19,068 nucleotides of DNA from contig NZ_RCYB01000041.1 of NCBI RefSeq assembly GCF_004168205.1, positions 1 to 19,068 of the forward strand, written 5' to 3'. The first letter of the stretch is position 1. Every line of letters begins with the position of its first letter. Shown one piece after another: positions 6,489-15,504 of this stretch. The stretch comes from Catenibacterium sp. co_0103 (GTDB lineage Bacteria; Bacillota_I; Bacilli_A; Erysipelotrichales; Coprobacillaceae). The notes beneath the pieces were generated by a model. The model did not search any database, was not told the origin of the DNA, and saw nothing but the letters and a program-made list of their open reading frames with translations. The position numbers were made by a program, and so were the translations under genes.

Positions 6489-6517
6489 AGTATATAACAG
6501 TTACAAACTGTTGTCAA
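6489..6517 (-). promoter_or_regulatory. GntR-ABC operon promoter with palindromic operator
   Basis: On the minus strand a perfect -35 TTGACA (6512-6517), 17 bases, and a -10 TATACT (6489-6494). The spacer is almost entirely a palindrome, AACAGTT-ACA-AACTGTT (6496-6512). A wider dyad TATATAACA (6491-6499) / TGTTATATA is also present. Binding of the adjacent GntR protein here would block RNA polymerase. Confidence 0.85.
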
Positions 6518-6649
6518 GTGTTATATAGTGTTTATTTTAAATTTTCTTTTGAAATTAAAAACATGCAAATCAATATAGAAATGCATGTTAAAAAATATAG
6601 TATTCTATTGTAATTCCTTTAACGCAAGCAGGTGTTTCATGGATTGTTT

Positions 6650-6784
6650 CTAATATCCTTTTGTTGGGGAAACTCCCTTTTCCCACTTCGAAATAGTTTG
6701 TCGCACAACGTTCAAAGCTTCTGCAACGTTTTCTTGCGTTAAGCCTTTTCGTTTTCTAAATATTTTCAAATTCTTGCTTAACAT
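6650..6784 (-). pseudogene. Truncated XRE-family regulator
   Basis: A 44-residue ORF with a normal RBS (AAGGAGGAG) and the first three helices of a Cro/C1 helix-turn-helix: MLSKNLKIFRKRKGLTQENV then VVRQTISKWEKG. The usual following residues (helices 4-5 and a dimerisation part) are missing: after WEKGVSP the frame ends at a TAG. Complete members have at least 65 residues, so this is a 5' fragment of a regulator, perhaps cut at the element boundary. Whether the fragment still binds DNA is doubtful. Confidence 0.7.
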
Positions 6785-7045
6785 TTTATGGCTCCTCCTT
6801 CATTTGTTTGCTTTATATATACCTTAAATAGTTGCGTTGCACAAGCAACACATATTAACATAGCGTAATTTTATCGTATCAGTAGGTTTATTTTTGCAAC
6901 AAAGCAACATTTTCACTCAATCTTCGGCACCTTTCAAATACATAGATTTCGCCATGGTGAAAACAGTAGTGCCAGGCACTATTAACAAATACTTATCCCA
7001 TCTCCTTATTAATCAATCATTGATTGTAGGGTTTAAGGGCAAGAA
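6785..7045. other. Palindrome-rich spacer near the element/chromosome boundary
   Basis: No coding gene seen. Contains GTTGC-ACAA-GCAAC (6836-6849) upstream of the XRE fragment with further GCAAC copies near 6896-6909; a near-palindrome TTTCGCCATGGTGAAA (6947-6962); TAGTGCC-A-GGCACTA (6967-6981); and AATCAAT-C-ATTGATT (7011-7025). The first is a plausible XRE operator; the others have no assigned role. Confidence 0.6.
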
Positions 7046-7071
7046 AAAAACTCTGTATTAAATACAGAGTT
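7042..7071 (-). terminator. pcp terminator
   Basis: AACTCTGTATT-A-AATACAGAGTT (7049-7071) overlaps the pcp stop codon by one base and is followed on the minus strand by a T-rich run (7044-7050). The stem is symmetrical and strong. Confidence 0.88.
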
Positions 7072-7715
7072 TAGTGAGTCTGACCTTCAACAGTCTTGAT
7101 ATCTTCCTGGTTTTCACCAATAGCTTTAACAGCTGCTTCAATACCAGTTACAATCTGTTCAAGACTTAATGATGGAGCAATTGGCTTACGGTTAATAACC
7201 TGGCTAGTGATGAATGGAACATGCATGAATCCACCACGAACATCTGGATATTTATTTGCAAGTGTATAAAGTACACCATACATTAAATGGTTACATACAT
7301 AAGTACCAGCAGTATTAGAAACACTTGCAGGAACACCTGCTTTACGAATTTCTTCAGCCATTGCCTTAATTGGTAATGTAGCGAAATAAGCTGTTTCTCC
7401 ATCTGCGAATACTGGACCATCTAAAGGCTGATTTCCTTCATTATCAGGAATACGTGCATCATTGATATTGATTGCAACACGTTCTGGGTTTAAATCAAAA
7501 CGTCCCCCAGCCTGTCCAATACATAATACAGCATCTGGTTTTTCTTTTTCAATTGCAGCAGCTACTGTATCGATAGATTTGTAGAATACTGTAGGAACCA
7601 TAAGTTTTACAACTTCTACATCTCCTACCTGATCAGAAACTCTTTTAACAGCTTCCCAGGCAGGATTGATTGGTTCGCCACCAAATGGGTCGAAACCTGT
7701 TAATAATAATTTCAT
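7071..7715 (-). CDS. pcp: Pyroglutamyl peptidase I (pyrrolidone-carboxylate peptidase)
   Basis: Cytosolic cysteine peptidase of family C15 that removes N-terminal pyroglutamate from peptides. At 214 residues it is the usual length. The N-terminus is the family hallmark ([20 protein letters not shown]). The catalytic triad is in place: E78 in [21 protein letters not shown]141 in [15 protein letters not shown], and H165 in GGFMHVPF. The CIGQAGGR motif (65-72) is also intact. The ATG follows AAGGAGG. It is the last gene of a cluster with DUF979 12 bases upstream and DUF969 before that, and ends in a strong hairpin. The linkage to two DUF membrane proteins suggests uptake or export of pyroglutamate or pyroglutamyl peptides. 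Confidence 0.97.
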   Translation of the reverse strand: MKLLLTGFDPFGGEPINPAWEAVKRVSDQVGDVEVVKLMVPTVFYKSIDTVAAAIEKEKPDAVLCIGQAGGRFDLNPERVAININDARIPDNEGNQPLDGPVFADGETAYFATLPIKAMAEEIRKAGVPASVSNTAGTYVCNHLMYGVLYTLANKYPDVRGGFMHVPFITSQVINRKPIAPSLSLEQIVTGIEAAVKAIGENQEDIKTVEGQTH

Positions 7716-7727
7716 TTGAAAGCCTCC

Positions 7728-8666
7728 TTAGAATGCTAAAACATACATTAAGATAATATGAATTACTAACATAATTAATGCAACTGGACCCTGAGTCATA
7801 ATAATTCTGTATTTATTCTTAGTTTCCAGCAATGCAGCAGGCATGATATTGAAGTTTGCAGCCATAGGAGTCATTAATGTACCACAGTAACCTGCAGTTA
7901 AACCTAAAGCACCAACAACAATAGCATTTGCACCCTGTGCAATTAAGAATGGATAACCGATACCTACTGTAATAACAGCGAAAGCAGCGAAACCATTACC
8001 CATGATCATTGTAAATAATGCCATACCTACACAATAGAAGATAACTGCAATTAAGTGATTTCCTTCAGGGATAAGTGCACCTACACCAGCAGCGATAACA
8101 GCACCTACACCAGCTGCAGTAAATAATGAACCTAATGCAGATAATACCTGAGGTAATATACCTGTAGAACCAACATTATCATTTAATCTAACACCATCTT
8201 TGAAAGGTGTAGATAGTTTTGGTTTAAAGATAATATATGCAACGATTAATGCAGCAGCAGCACTAATACCAATCGCATTGTTTGCACCAAGATTTGGTAA
8301 GAAAGTTGCAACTAATACGGCAACAAGAGCTAAGCATACTGGTGGGATAAATGATTTATATCCATATTTGTCTGCATTATCACGAGTTTCCTTAGCAGTT
8401 GGGATATGTCTTGCAGCTGGCTTTACTAAACCTAAACCAGATAATACAGCAAGAAGAACAACGATTAAACCAGTAATCCAAGTTGGAATATATGGTCCAA
8501 CCATAAATGTAACAGCAATTAAGAACCAGAAAATGGCAGTAGTTACTGGCTTTTCACAGTCTTTGTTAGTTAAGGCATTAAACCCTGTTGCAGCAAAGAT
8601 TGCACCAATGACGCAGTAGAATACTTCTGCAATAATAGTGGCTGTATTCCATTCAATTTGTAACAT
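7728..8666 (-). CDS. DUF979 membrane protein, putative transporter half
   Basis: A 312-residue hydrophobic protein with roughly nine to ten membrane segments, beginning MLQIEWNTATIIAEVFYCVI. Glycine-rich membrane helices include GVGALIPEG, MGNGFAAFAVITVGIGYPF and GALGLTAGYCGTLMTPMAAN (about 248-273); the last has the look of a re-entrant transport loop. Named DUF979, with no assigned biochemical role. It starts two bases after the DUF969 stop and both are followed by pcp, so the two DUF proteins probably act together as one transporter of about 545 residues in total, split over two genes. Substrate inferred, not shown. Confidence 0.9.
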   Translation of the reverse strand: MLQIEWNTATIIAEVFYCVIGAIFAATGFNALTNKDCEKPVTTAIFWFLIAVTFMVGPYIPTWITGLIVVLLAVLSGLGLVKPAARHIPTAKETRDNADKYGYKSFIPPVCLALVAVLVATFLPNLGANNAIGISAAAALIVAYIIFKPKLSTPFKDGVRLNDNVGSTGILPQVLSALGSLFTAAGVGAVIAAGVGALIPEGNHLIAVIFYCVGMALFTMIMGNGFAAFAVITVGIGYPFLIAQGANAIVVGALGLTAGYCGTLMTPMAANFNIMPAALLETKNKYRIIMTQGPVALIMLVIHIILMYVLAF

Positions 8667-8668
8667 TG

Positions 8669-9370
8669 TTATTTGCCTCCTTTTCCATATTTCTTATTAA
8701 GTTTCTTATCGAACCATAAAGCATAAGCTCCACCAACAAAAACAGAAATAACTGCAATTGGAATAGACCATAATGCGATCTGGTTAGCAGTAACAACCTG
8801 GTCAATACCATGTGACTTAAATAATTCGTTTAAAGTTGCAACAATAAGTAATGTTCCTGAAGCACCCATGAAACAGTTCTGAGCAAAGAAGTTACCATAG
8901 TTTTCAGTAGCTGCAGCCATACCTTTGATCTCATCTTCTGTATCTTCATCAATATCACCATATTTCGCAATCGCAGCAGCCTGAGCCATTGGATTGATTA
9001 ATGGACGGATGAACTGTGGATGACCACCAATTCTTAATGAGAATGCAGACGCAACAGTACGAACGCCTTCCCAGATCACTAACAAGCGACCTGTAGTAGC
9101 ATTCTTAATACCCTTAATCAAGTCTACCGCTTTATCACGTAAGCCCATACGTTCACATAGACCTACAACTGGTAAAGTTAAAATAAATAAAGTTGCTGTA
9201 CGGTTAGTTAAAAAGGCTGTACCTAGTGTATTTAAAATGTCCATGATAGACATACCACTGATTAAACCTGTTACTAAACCAGCAACAACAACTGTTGCAA
9301 GAGTATCGAATTTCATTACAAACCCAATAACGACAATTACGATACCAATAAGTTTAATAGCATCATTCAT
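8669..9370 (-). CDS. DUF969 membrane protein, partner of DUF979
   Basis: A 233-residue membrane protein with about five to six segments. Conserved-looking cytoplasmic or loop pieces are LPVVGLCERMGLRDKAVDLI (65-84), RIGGHPQFIRPLINPMAQAA (113-132) and ENYGNFFAQNCFMGASGTLL, rich in charged and asparagine residues unusual within membranes and likely to line a substrate path. The C-terminus is basic (FDKKLNKKYGKGGK). It is the first gene of the DUF969-DUF979-pcp unit; a good promoter lies about 40 bases upstream. Family function is unknown; the pcp linkage is the main clue. Confidence 0.9.
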   Translation of the reverse strand: MNDAIKLIGIVIVVIGFVMKFDTLATVVVAGLVTGLISGMSIMDILNTLGTAFLTNRTATLFILTLPVVGLCERMGLRDKAVDLIKGIKNATTGRLLVIWEGVRTVASAFSLRIGGHPQFIRPLINPMAQAAAIAKYGDIDEDTEDEIKGMAAATENYGNFFAQNCFMGASGTLLIVATLNELFKSHGIDQVVTANQIALWSIPIAVISVFVGGAYALWFDKKLNKKYGKGGK

Positions 9371-9405
9371 ATGTTTTTCCTCTTCCTTCGTAAAATTTCA
9401 AAATA

Positions 9406-9434
9406 ATTATACCAATAAATGTCGCTATATGCAA
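9406..9434 (-). promoter_or_regulatory. Promoter of DUF969-DUF979-pcp operon
   Basis: Minus strand: -35 TTGCAT (9429-9434), 17-base spacer, -10 TATAAT (9406-9411), preceding the AGGAAGAGG ribosome binding site of the DUF969 gene. Confidence 0.8.
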
Positions 9435-9502
9435 ATTGATAGAGATAATGTTTCATTAAAATACAAATTGAACACCCTTACATTTTACGATATTTGAACA
9501 AA

Positions 9503-9528
9503 CAAAAAGAGGAGCACTATAATACTCC
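9503..9528 (-). terminator. Terminator overlapping the M29-like gene stop codon
   Basis: Minus strand GGAGTA (9523-9528) pairs with TGCTCC (9511-9516) around a 6-base loop containing the TAG stop, then TCTTTTTG. A compact stem that would separate this gene from the DUF969 operon, which has its own promoter. Confidence 0.65.
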
Positions 9529-10509
9529 CCATTCAATCGGCTGAATTGCCTTGGCATGTCCATCTTTCATGATAACTTTATCATCTACAATAATAGTTGG
9601 ATTATGTGTCACTAAATCAAAATGTCCACGCGCATTATGACTGCCTCCTAAGGCAAGATTTCTACCAAAACCAATATGGAATGTGCCAAAAGCAGACTCA
9701 TCTTCAATATAGCTGGCTCCACGACACTTAGATATTGTATTTAAACCTATTCCAAATTCTGCGGCACAATACATTTCTAAATCATCAAATGATTCTAAGT
9801 ATTCTTTCAGTTTACGTCCATCTTCCGTATCTTCGATATAAGTGATATAACCATTCTCTATTTTTATTTCTACAGGTTTATCCACTATTCCTATGTATCC
9901 CATTGATCCATCTAATATAAGTGTCCCATTTGTATGATATTCTACTGGTGGTATATAGATTTCAAAGCTTGAAGAAGAACATTTTCCTACTTCCCATAAT
10001 GAACCATGGAAGATGCCTGGAAATCGATCTGTAATATCAAAGGTGAGGTCTGTACCACGTTTAGTCGTGACATGTATTGTTTTTGCATCACGTAATTCCC
10101 AGAACATTGGCATACCTAACATTGTGGCTTCATCAGGATCCATTTTTAAGAATTCCTGTTCAAATAATGATTCACCATTATTTGTAGACATTGGCATGGA
10201 TAAGAACTGTGCGCCACGTGAAAGTGCATAGTTCACAGCATCTGTTGTAATAAATGAATAATTCGTTGCACCTACTATCGCATCTGCTTTAGCCATTTCC
10301 CATTTTAAATCATCTATACTTTTACCATTTTGTATTTCATGTGATTTTAACTGGACAACTTTACATCTAGCACCAATATGATCACATGCTTTTGAGAAGG
10401 CATCTGCTTCTTTAAGTTTTGTTTCATCTGTCACAAAATATACTAAATTATCTTTTGTAAGATGGAGCCAGTCTTCTACAACTATTCTTGCTCCTTCATT
10501 TATATTCAT
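9517..10509 (-). CDS. Aminopeptidase T-like (M29 superfamily) metalloenzyme
   Basis: A 330-residue protein of the AmpS/aminopeptidase T fold family, which also includes the ring-cleaving dioxygenase NicX. The C-terminal half carries the likely metal ligands: E251 in AAEFGIGLN, H278 in GTFHIGFGRN, and H296/D298 in HNARGHFDLV. These match the pattern HxxxG..N then H-x-D of the superfamily. M29 peptidases are usually about 400 residues, so this one is short and its true reaction (aminopeptidase or other hydrolase) is uncertain. The start at 10507-10509 follows GGAGGTTG. It lies directly upstream of the DUF969-DUF979-pcp operon on the same strand, which favours a peptidase role. Confidence 0.82.
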   Translation of the reverse strand: MNINEGARIVVEDWLHLTKDNLVYFVTDETKLKEADAFSKACDHIGARCKVVQLKSHEIQNGKSIDDLKWEMAKADAIVGATNYSFITTDAVNYALSRGAQFLSMPMSTNNGESLFEQEFLKMDPDEATMLGMPMFWELRDAKTIHVTTKRGTDLTFDITDRFPGIFHGSLWEVGKCSSSSFEIYIPPVEYHTNGTLILDGSMGYIGIVDKPVEIKIENGYITYIEDTEDGRKLKEYLESFDDLEMYCAAEFGIGLNTISKCRGASYIEDESAFGTFHIGFGRNLALGGSHNARGHFDLVTHNPTIIVDDKVIMKDGHAKAIQPIEWGVL

Positions 10510-10531
10510 GTAAAATCAACCTCCAATGGTT

Positions 10532-10560
10532 ATTATATATAAAATCAACATTTCTTGCGA
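10532..10560 (-). promoter_or_regulatory. Putative promoter of the M29-like gene
   Basis: Minus strand -10 TATAAT (10532-10537) with a weak -35 TCGCAA (10555-10560) 17 bases away. The spacing is good but the -35 match is weak. Confidence 0.55.
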
Positions 10561-10589
10561 TACATATGATATAAAACTACTCAACAACT

Positions 10590-10852
10590 TGTATTGCAGT
10601 TCAAACAGATACGACTCCTTCTACTCTTGTACGTATCGCAAAGAAGCTAGGTTATTCAGTAAGTTTAGAAAACTTGGTGTAGATGCAAGAATCTATACAG
10701 ATGGACACCTATTACCAGAAGTACTCAATAATAATGGTGTCCTTATGACTGCCATCACTTGTATTGGCTAGAATGATTTATCTCATCTTGTGAATGCATC
10801 ACTCTATGTATCTACAAGAGAAAAATCTTATAAGAAAAACTGGCGCAATTAA
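10590..10852 (+). pseudogene. Decayed MurR/RpiR-family regulator
   Basis: Pieces of one gene in two frames. Frame one (from 10590) reads TDTTPSTLVRIAKKLGYS, the RpiR helix-turn-helix pattern. A frameshift after GYS moves to FSKFRKLGVDARIYTDGHLL, where HTH residues run almost directly into a segment that belongs in the SIS sugar-phosphate domain, so about 100 residues are missing. The second frame continues LMTAITCIG, meets a TAG stop, then NDLSHLVNASLYVSTREK, a typical SIS-domain end. Deletion, frameshift and stop show it is dead. It is convergent with the 6-phospho-beta-glucosidase gene and was probably its sugar-phosphate-responsive regulator. Confidence 0.72.
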
Positions 10853-10868
10853 CAGAATCACGCCAGTT
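10834..10868 (-). terminator. Terminator of the 6-phospho-beta-glucosidase gene
   Basis: Minus strand AACTGGCG (10861-10868) pairs perfectly with CGCCAGTT (10838-10845), then TTTTC. The loop is 15 bases. It overlaps the end of the decayed regulator on the other strand. Confidence 0.8.
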
Positions 10869-10882
10869 CAGTAATTCAATTC

Positions 10883-12376
<1,494 letters not shown>

Positions 12377-12472
12377 CTATGATTCTATTCTAATCCAAAA
12401 TAAGAAAAAATATGTTGTTCTTCCTATTTATGAAAAATATTTCTAAATATGAAAATATGTGAATCTCGCGTT

Positions 12473-12501
12473 AAAAGGCTATATGCATCATGCATATAGC
12501 C
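12473..12501 (-). terminator. Terminator of the mupG-like gene
   Basis: GGCTATATGCA (12477-12487) and TGCATATAGCC (12491-12501) form a perfect 11-bp stem with a 3-base loop, followed on the minus strand by TTTT. Confidence 0.82.
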
Positions 12502-12508
12502 TCAACTA

Positions 12509-13600
12509 TTATTTAATAATTTTGAAATAGTGACCTGGTTCAATCATGTCTAAGAACATCATTTCTTCTTCTTTTACATGACCACAAAGGTTTCTTTCAC
12601 CATCATTTGGAATATCTCTTAATGCGATTTCTAATTCACCACGATAATGAGCTAAATTATCATTAACGATTAATACATCACCACGATGGAACATCTTCTG
12701 TTCTGTTTCACGATGTGGGATACTTTCATTCTTATACTTTACTCTACTTCCAGATGAACGTAAGAAGAATGAAGAATGATCATAACGGTCCCAATGTGGA
12801 TAGTAATCATAAATGATTTCCTTTTCAACATCTGATAAACCTTCTACTTCATCAATCTTGAAGCAGATGTTCTGGTAATCAACTTCTGATAAAGCTTTTA
12901 ATTCTTCTTCTGAAGCATAAGCATTACCAATGATAATATCATCAACATCTCCAGTTGCAAGCATTAAACGAGCCTGTAAATCAATTGGAAGACCTCTTAA
13001 GATTTCTACTGTTGGTAATCCACAGAATACATTCCAAGGACCATGTGTATGTGGCTGGTTGCTTGATACGAATGCAGCTGTATGAAGATTTAATGATTTC
13101 CAATAAGCATTGAAGTTAACGAAATAGTTCCAGTCTAAACCAGAATATCTTTCTGGGAAGAAGTTATGACAGATAATAACCTGATCCTTGTTTCCTCCCT
13201 GTTCTAATAATAATTCAACACCCTGGTCCATAGAACCGTTGAATTCAATCTGAATATTATAAGGGTTTCTAGTAACCTGGATATCTCCTGTAGTACCAAA
13301 TGAACCATCTAAACGGATAATATCTACACCCATATCATGGAATGGTTTTAAATCACTATAAGTAGCTCCTAAATGTTTAAATACTTCTGGGTTAGTATCT
13401 ACTGCAACAACATAACCTAAAGAATGTGCCTTATCCATGAATTCTCCAAAGTCCTTCATGATCTTTTCTTTTGGATCATTCACTGATAATAAACAAGTAA
13501 AGATTCTTGAGAAGCCATACTTAGCAGCAAGTTCTAAGTAATCATAAACTTCTTTCTGAGTTGATTTTTCAGGATAAACTGAAATTCCTAAGCGATGCAT
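12509..13600 (-). CDS. MupG-family (DUF871) 6-phospho-N-acetylmuramidase-like protein
   Basis: A 363-residue protein whose start (MHRLGISVYPEKSTQKEVYD) is the DUF871 signature. Residues 1 to about 245 form a TIM barrel (LAAKYGFSRIFTCLLS, VVAVDTNPEVFKHLG, GVDIIRLDGSFG), and residues about 250-363 form a small cyclophilin-like barrel (MFHRGDVLIVNDNLAHYRGE). In Staphylococcus aureus MupG hydrolyses MurNAc-6-phosphate-GlcNAc taken up by a PTS. Other members sit in beta-glucoside operons and may differ, so the substrate here is open. It lies upstream of the GH1 gene on the same strand but has its own terminator. An operator overlaps its promoter. Confidence 0.85.
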   Translation of the reverse strand: MHRLGISVYPEKSTQKEVYDYLELAAKYGFSRIFTCLLSVNDPKEKIMKDFGEFMDKAHSLGYVVAVDTNPEVFKHLGATYSDLKPFHDMGVDIIRLDGSFGTTGDIQVTRNPYNIQIEFNGSMDQGVELLLEQGGNKDQVIICHNFFPERYSGLDWNYFVNFNAYWKSLNLHTAAFVSSNQPHTHGPWNVFCGLPTVEILRGLPIDLQARLMLATGDVDDIIIGNAYASEEELKALSEVDYQNICFKIDEVEGLSDVEKEIIYDYYPHWDRYDHSSFFLRSSGSRVKYKNESIPHRETEQKMFHRGDVLIVNDNLAHYRGELEIALRDIPNDGERNLCGHVKEEEMMFLDMIEPGHYFKIIK

Positions 13601-13632
13601 AATAAATCCTCCTATTTTTATTTTCCGATAAC

Positions 13633-13660
13633 ATTATATCATTTATACCAACAAAAACAA
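13633..13660 (-). promoter_or_regulatory. Promoter of the mupG-like gene
   Basis: Minus strand -35 TTGTTT (13655-13660), 16-base spacer, -10 TATAAT (13633-13638), 33 bases before the start codon. The flanking palindrome (13641-13683) overlaps the -35 box. Confidence 0.75.
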
Positions 13661-13683
13661 CATGTATTTTACATGGTATAAAT
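13641..13683. promoter_or_regulatory. Nested palindromic operator at the mupG promoter
   Basis: Outer arms ATTTATACCA (13641-13650) and TGGTATAAAT (13674-13683) are perfect inverted copies. Between them CATGTA-TTT-TACATG (13661-13675) forms a second palindrome. The set covers the -35 box and spacer of the minus-strand promoter. This is the arrangement expected for a sugar-phosphate-responsive repressor (RpiR or GntR type). Confidence 0.72.
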
Positions 13684-13738
13684 ACGCTCTATCTATATTA
13701 TACAATAGTTGATTTAGTTTACGTTAGATTTCATTATT

Positions 13739-13767
13739 TTGCACATGCTTTCTATTTGATATATAAT
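13739..13767 (+). promoter_or_regulatory. Promoter of the TagO-like gene
   Basis: -35 TTGCAC (13739-13744), 17 bases, -10 TATAAT (13762-13767). An ATG at 13766 overlaps the -10 box, so it cannot be the start; the AAGGAGGG (13777-13784) before the ATG at 13790 fixes the true start with a very short leader. Confidence 0.85.
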
Positions 13768-13789
13768 GAGCATAATAAGGAGGGCTTCT

Positions 13790-15499
13790 ATGACACTCAA
13801 TAATATATTAGCGTTCTGTGTGACATTCATTATATCTGTCATCCTAACCCCTTTTATCGGTAAAATCACAAAAGAAATGGGTATAATAGCTCATACTAAT
13901 AATAGAACTGTACATCACGGTATTATTCCTCGTACGGGTGGATATGCCATCTATGTGGCATTCCTTATAGGGGCAATGGTATTCCTTAAAACAGATAATC
14001 AGATCAACTCTATATTAATAGGTGGTTTGATTGTTTTCTTATTCGGCTTATATGATGATATTCATGACCTTCCTCCAAAGATGAAGGTTCTTGGACAGGT
14101 CGCTGCAGCACTTATAGTCATATTTTATGGTGGTATATCTTTAAAGGGATTTACTATTCCTTATATTCCTACTATTCTTTCTTATTCTATTGCCTTAATA
14201 ATCACTCTAGGATGGATTGTAGGTATTACCAATGCAGTAAACCTCATTGATGGGTTAGATGGTTTATGTGGTGGAATATCCATGATTGTATTGATTACTA
14301 CAGGACTCATTTCTATACATTATGGACGTACAGATATCACTTCATTAACACTCTTACTTGCAGGATCCATTGGAGGATTCTTAGTATTTAACTTCCATCC
14401 TGCAAAAATATTTATGGGTGACTGTGGGGCTTTATTTATTGGCTTCATGTTATCTGTGATTTCTTTATTAGGTTTTGGATTTAAGACCTCTACATTCTTT
14501 ACTTTAGGGGCACCTATTGTCGTACTCGCAGTACCTATCATGGATACACTCATTGCGATTATTAGACGTAAGGTTCATCATCAACGCTTTGATGAAGCAG
14601 ATAAAGGACATTTACATCATAAATTGATGTTCTCACTAGAACTAGGTCAGACTAAGAGTGTGCTTATTCTATATATTGCGACTGCATTATTCTCTATCTG
14701 CTCATTTATCCATATATATAGTGTGACTGCATCTATTCTATTATTCGCATTATTACTCCTTGTATTTGAGATATTCGTGGAATATACCAATATGATTTCA
14801 CGTAAATATAAACCAATTCTTACTATTCTCAATATATTCTTAAAAAGAGATGATTTACCAAAAATCAAAGAATCTAAGACATATTTAATGATAGCAAAAA
14901 GACATCATCTGAAATATATTCTTATTGGGTTCTTATGTGCTGTGATCACAGTAAGTGGCGTCCTTGTTTATCATAATCATAATGATAAGAAGCCAGTAGT
15001 AAATACTCCAGTCATTACTTATGAGATGCCAAATCATCCTACTTCTTTAATGAAATCAGTACATGAAGATATTAATGCATCTCATACTAAGAGAAATACA
15101 TGTCAGAATGTTGCTGCATTATTTGCGATTGATTTCTTTACTATCTCTAATAAGAAGAAAGATGAGATTGGTGGTGCGCAGTATTTCTATAGTGATCGTT
15201 TAGATAACTTTGAAGAGTTTGCAAAGTCTAGTTATTATGCAAATGTGAATGATATGATTGCGAATAAAACAAATCTTGATGAAGTCACAACATATGAAGT
15301 GAACTATACAAGAGCATCCGATGTCACATTAAGTGGTTTAGAGGATTATGAATATACGGATGTTGGATTAGAAATTACATTTAATAAAAAGAATTTCTAC
15401 TACAACTATCAAACAATTAATATTAAAGTAACACTTATAGAAAAGAATAACCGTTTTAGTATTGTATCCCTTGACTTCAACGATGGTGCGAACGAATAA
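13790..15499 (+). CDS. TagO/WecA-type undecaprenyl-phosphate sugar-1-phosphate transferase with extra C-terminal domain
   Basis: Membrane enzyme that attaches a sugar-1-phosphate (usually GlcNAc) to undecaprenyl phosphate, the first step of wall teichoic acid or other envelope glycan synthesis. The catalytic core fills about residues 1-355 with ten to eleven membrane helices and the family motifs: YDD at 88-90, NLIDGLDGL (151-159), MGDCGALF (209-216) with D211, and the cytoplasmic HLHHKL (274-279). TagO and WecA are normally 320-370 residues; this one has 569. After a further membrane helix (about 376-394) come about 170 residues predicted outside the cell, of no recognised family. Start chosen at ATG 13790 (see promoter). 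It precedes the secG operon, which has its own promoter. Confidence 0.9.
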   Translation: MTLNNILAFCVTFIISVILTPFIGKITKEMGIIAHTNNRTVHHGIIPRTGGYAIYVAFLIGAMVFLKTDNQINSILIGGLIVFLFGLYDDIHDLPPKMKVLGQVAAALIVIFYGGISLKGFTIPYIPTILSYSIALIITLGWIVGITNAVNLIDGLDGLCGGISMIVLITTGLISIHYGRTDITSLTLLLAGSIGGFLVFNFHPAKIFMGDCGALFIGFMLSVISLLGFGFKTSTFFTLGAPIVVLAVPIMDTLIAIIRRKVHHQRFDEADKGHLHHKLMFSLELGQTKSVLILYIATALFSICSFIHIYSVTASILLFALLLLVFEIFVEYTNMISRKYKPILTILNIFLKRDDLPKIKESKTYLMIAKRHHLKYILIGFLCAVITVSGVLVYHNHNDKKPVVNTPVITYEMPNHPTSLMKSVHEDINASHTKRNTCQNVAALFAIDFFTISNKKKDEIGGAQYFYSDRLDNFEEFAKSSYYANVNDMIANKTNLDEVTTYEVNYTRASDVTLSGLEDYEYTDVGLEITFNKKNFYYNYQTINIKVTLIEKNNRFSIVSLDFNDGANE

Positions 15500-15504
15500 A
15501 GGTG

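Noticed and set aside
8200..8619. 139-codon plus-strand frame
   Set aside because: Antisense shadow of the DUF979 membrane gene.
10526..10771. 81-codon plus-strand ORF as an independent gene
   Set aside because: It is one frame of the decayed RpiR regulator; the frame lacks RBS and ends at the internal stop.
13766..13789. Upstream ATG as start of the TagO-like gene
   Set aside because: It overlaps the -10 TATAAT box; the ATG at 13790 has an ideal RBS and position.
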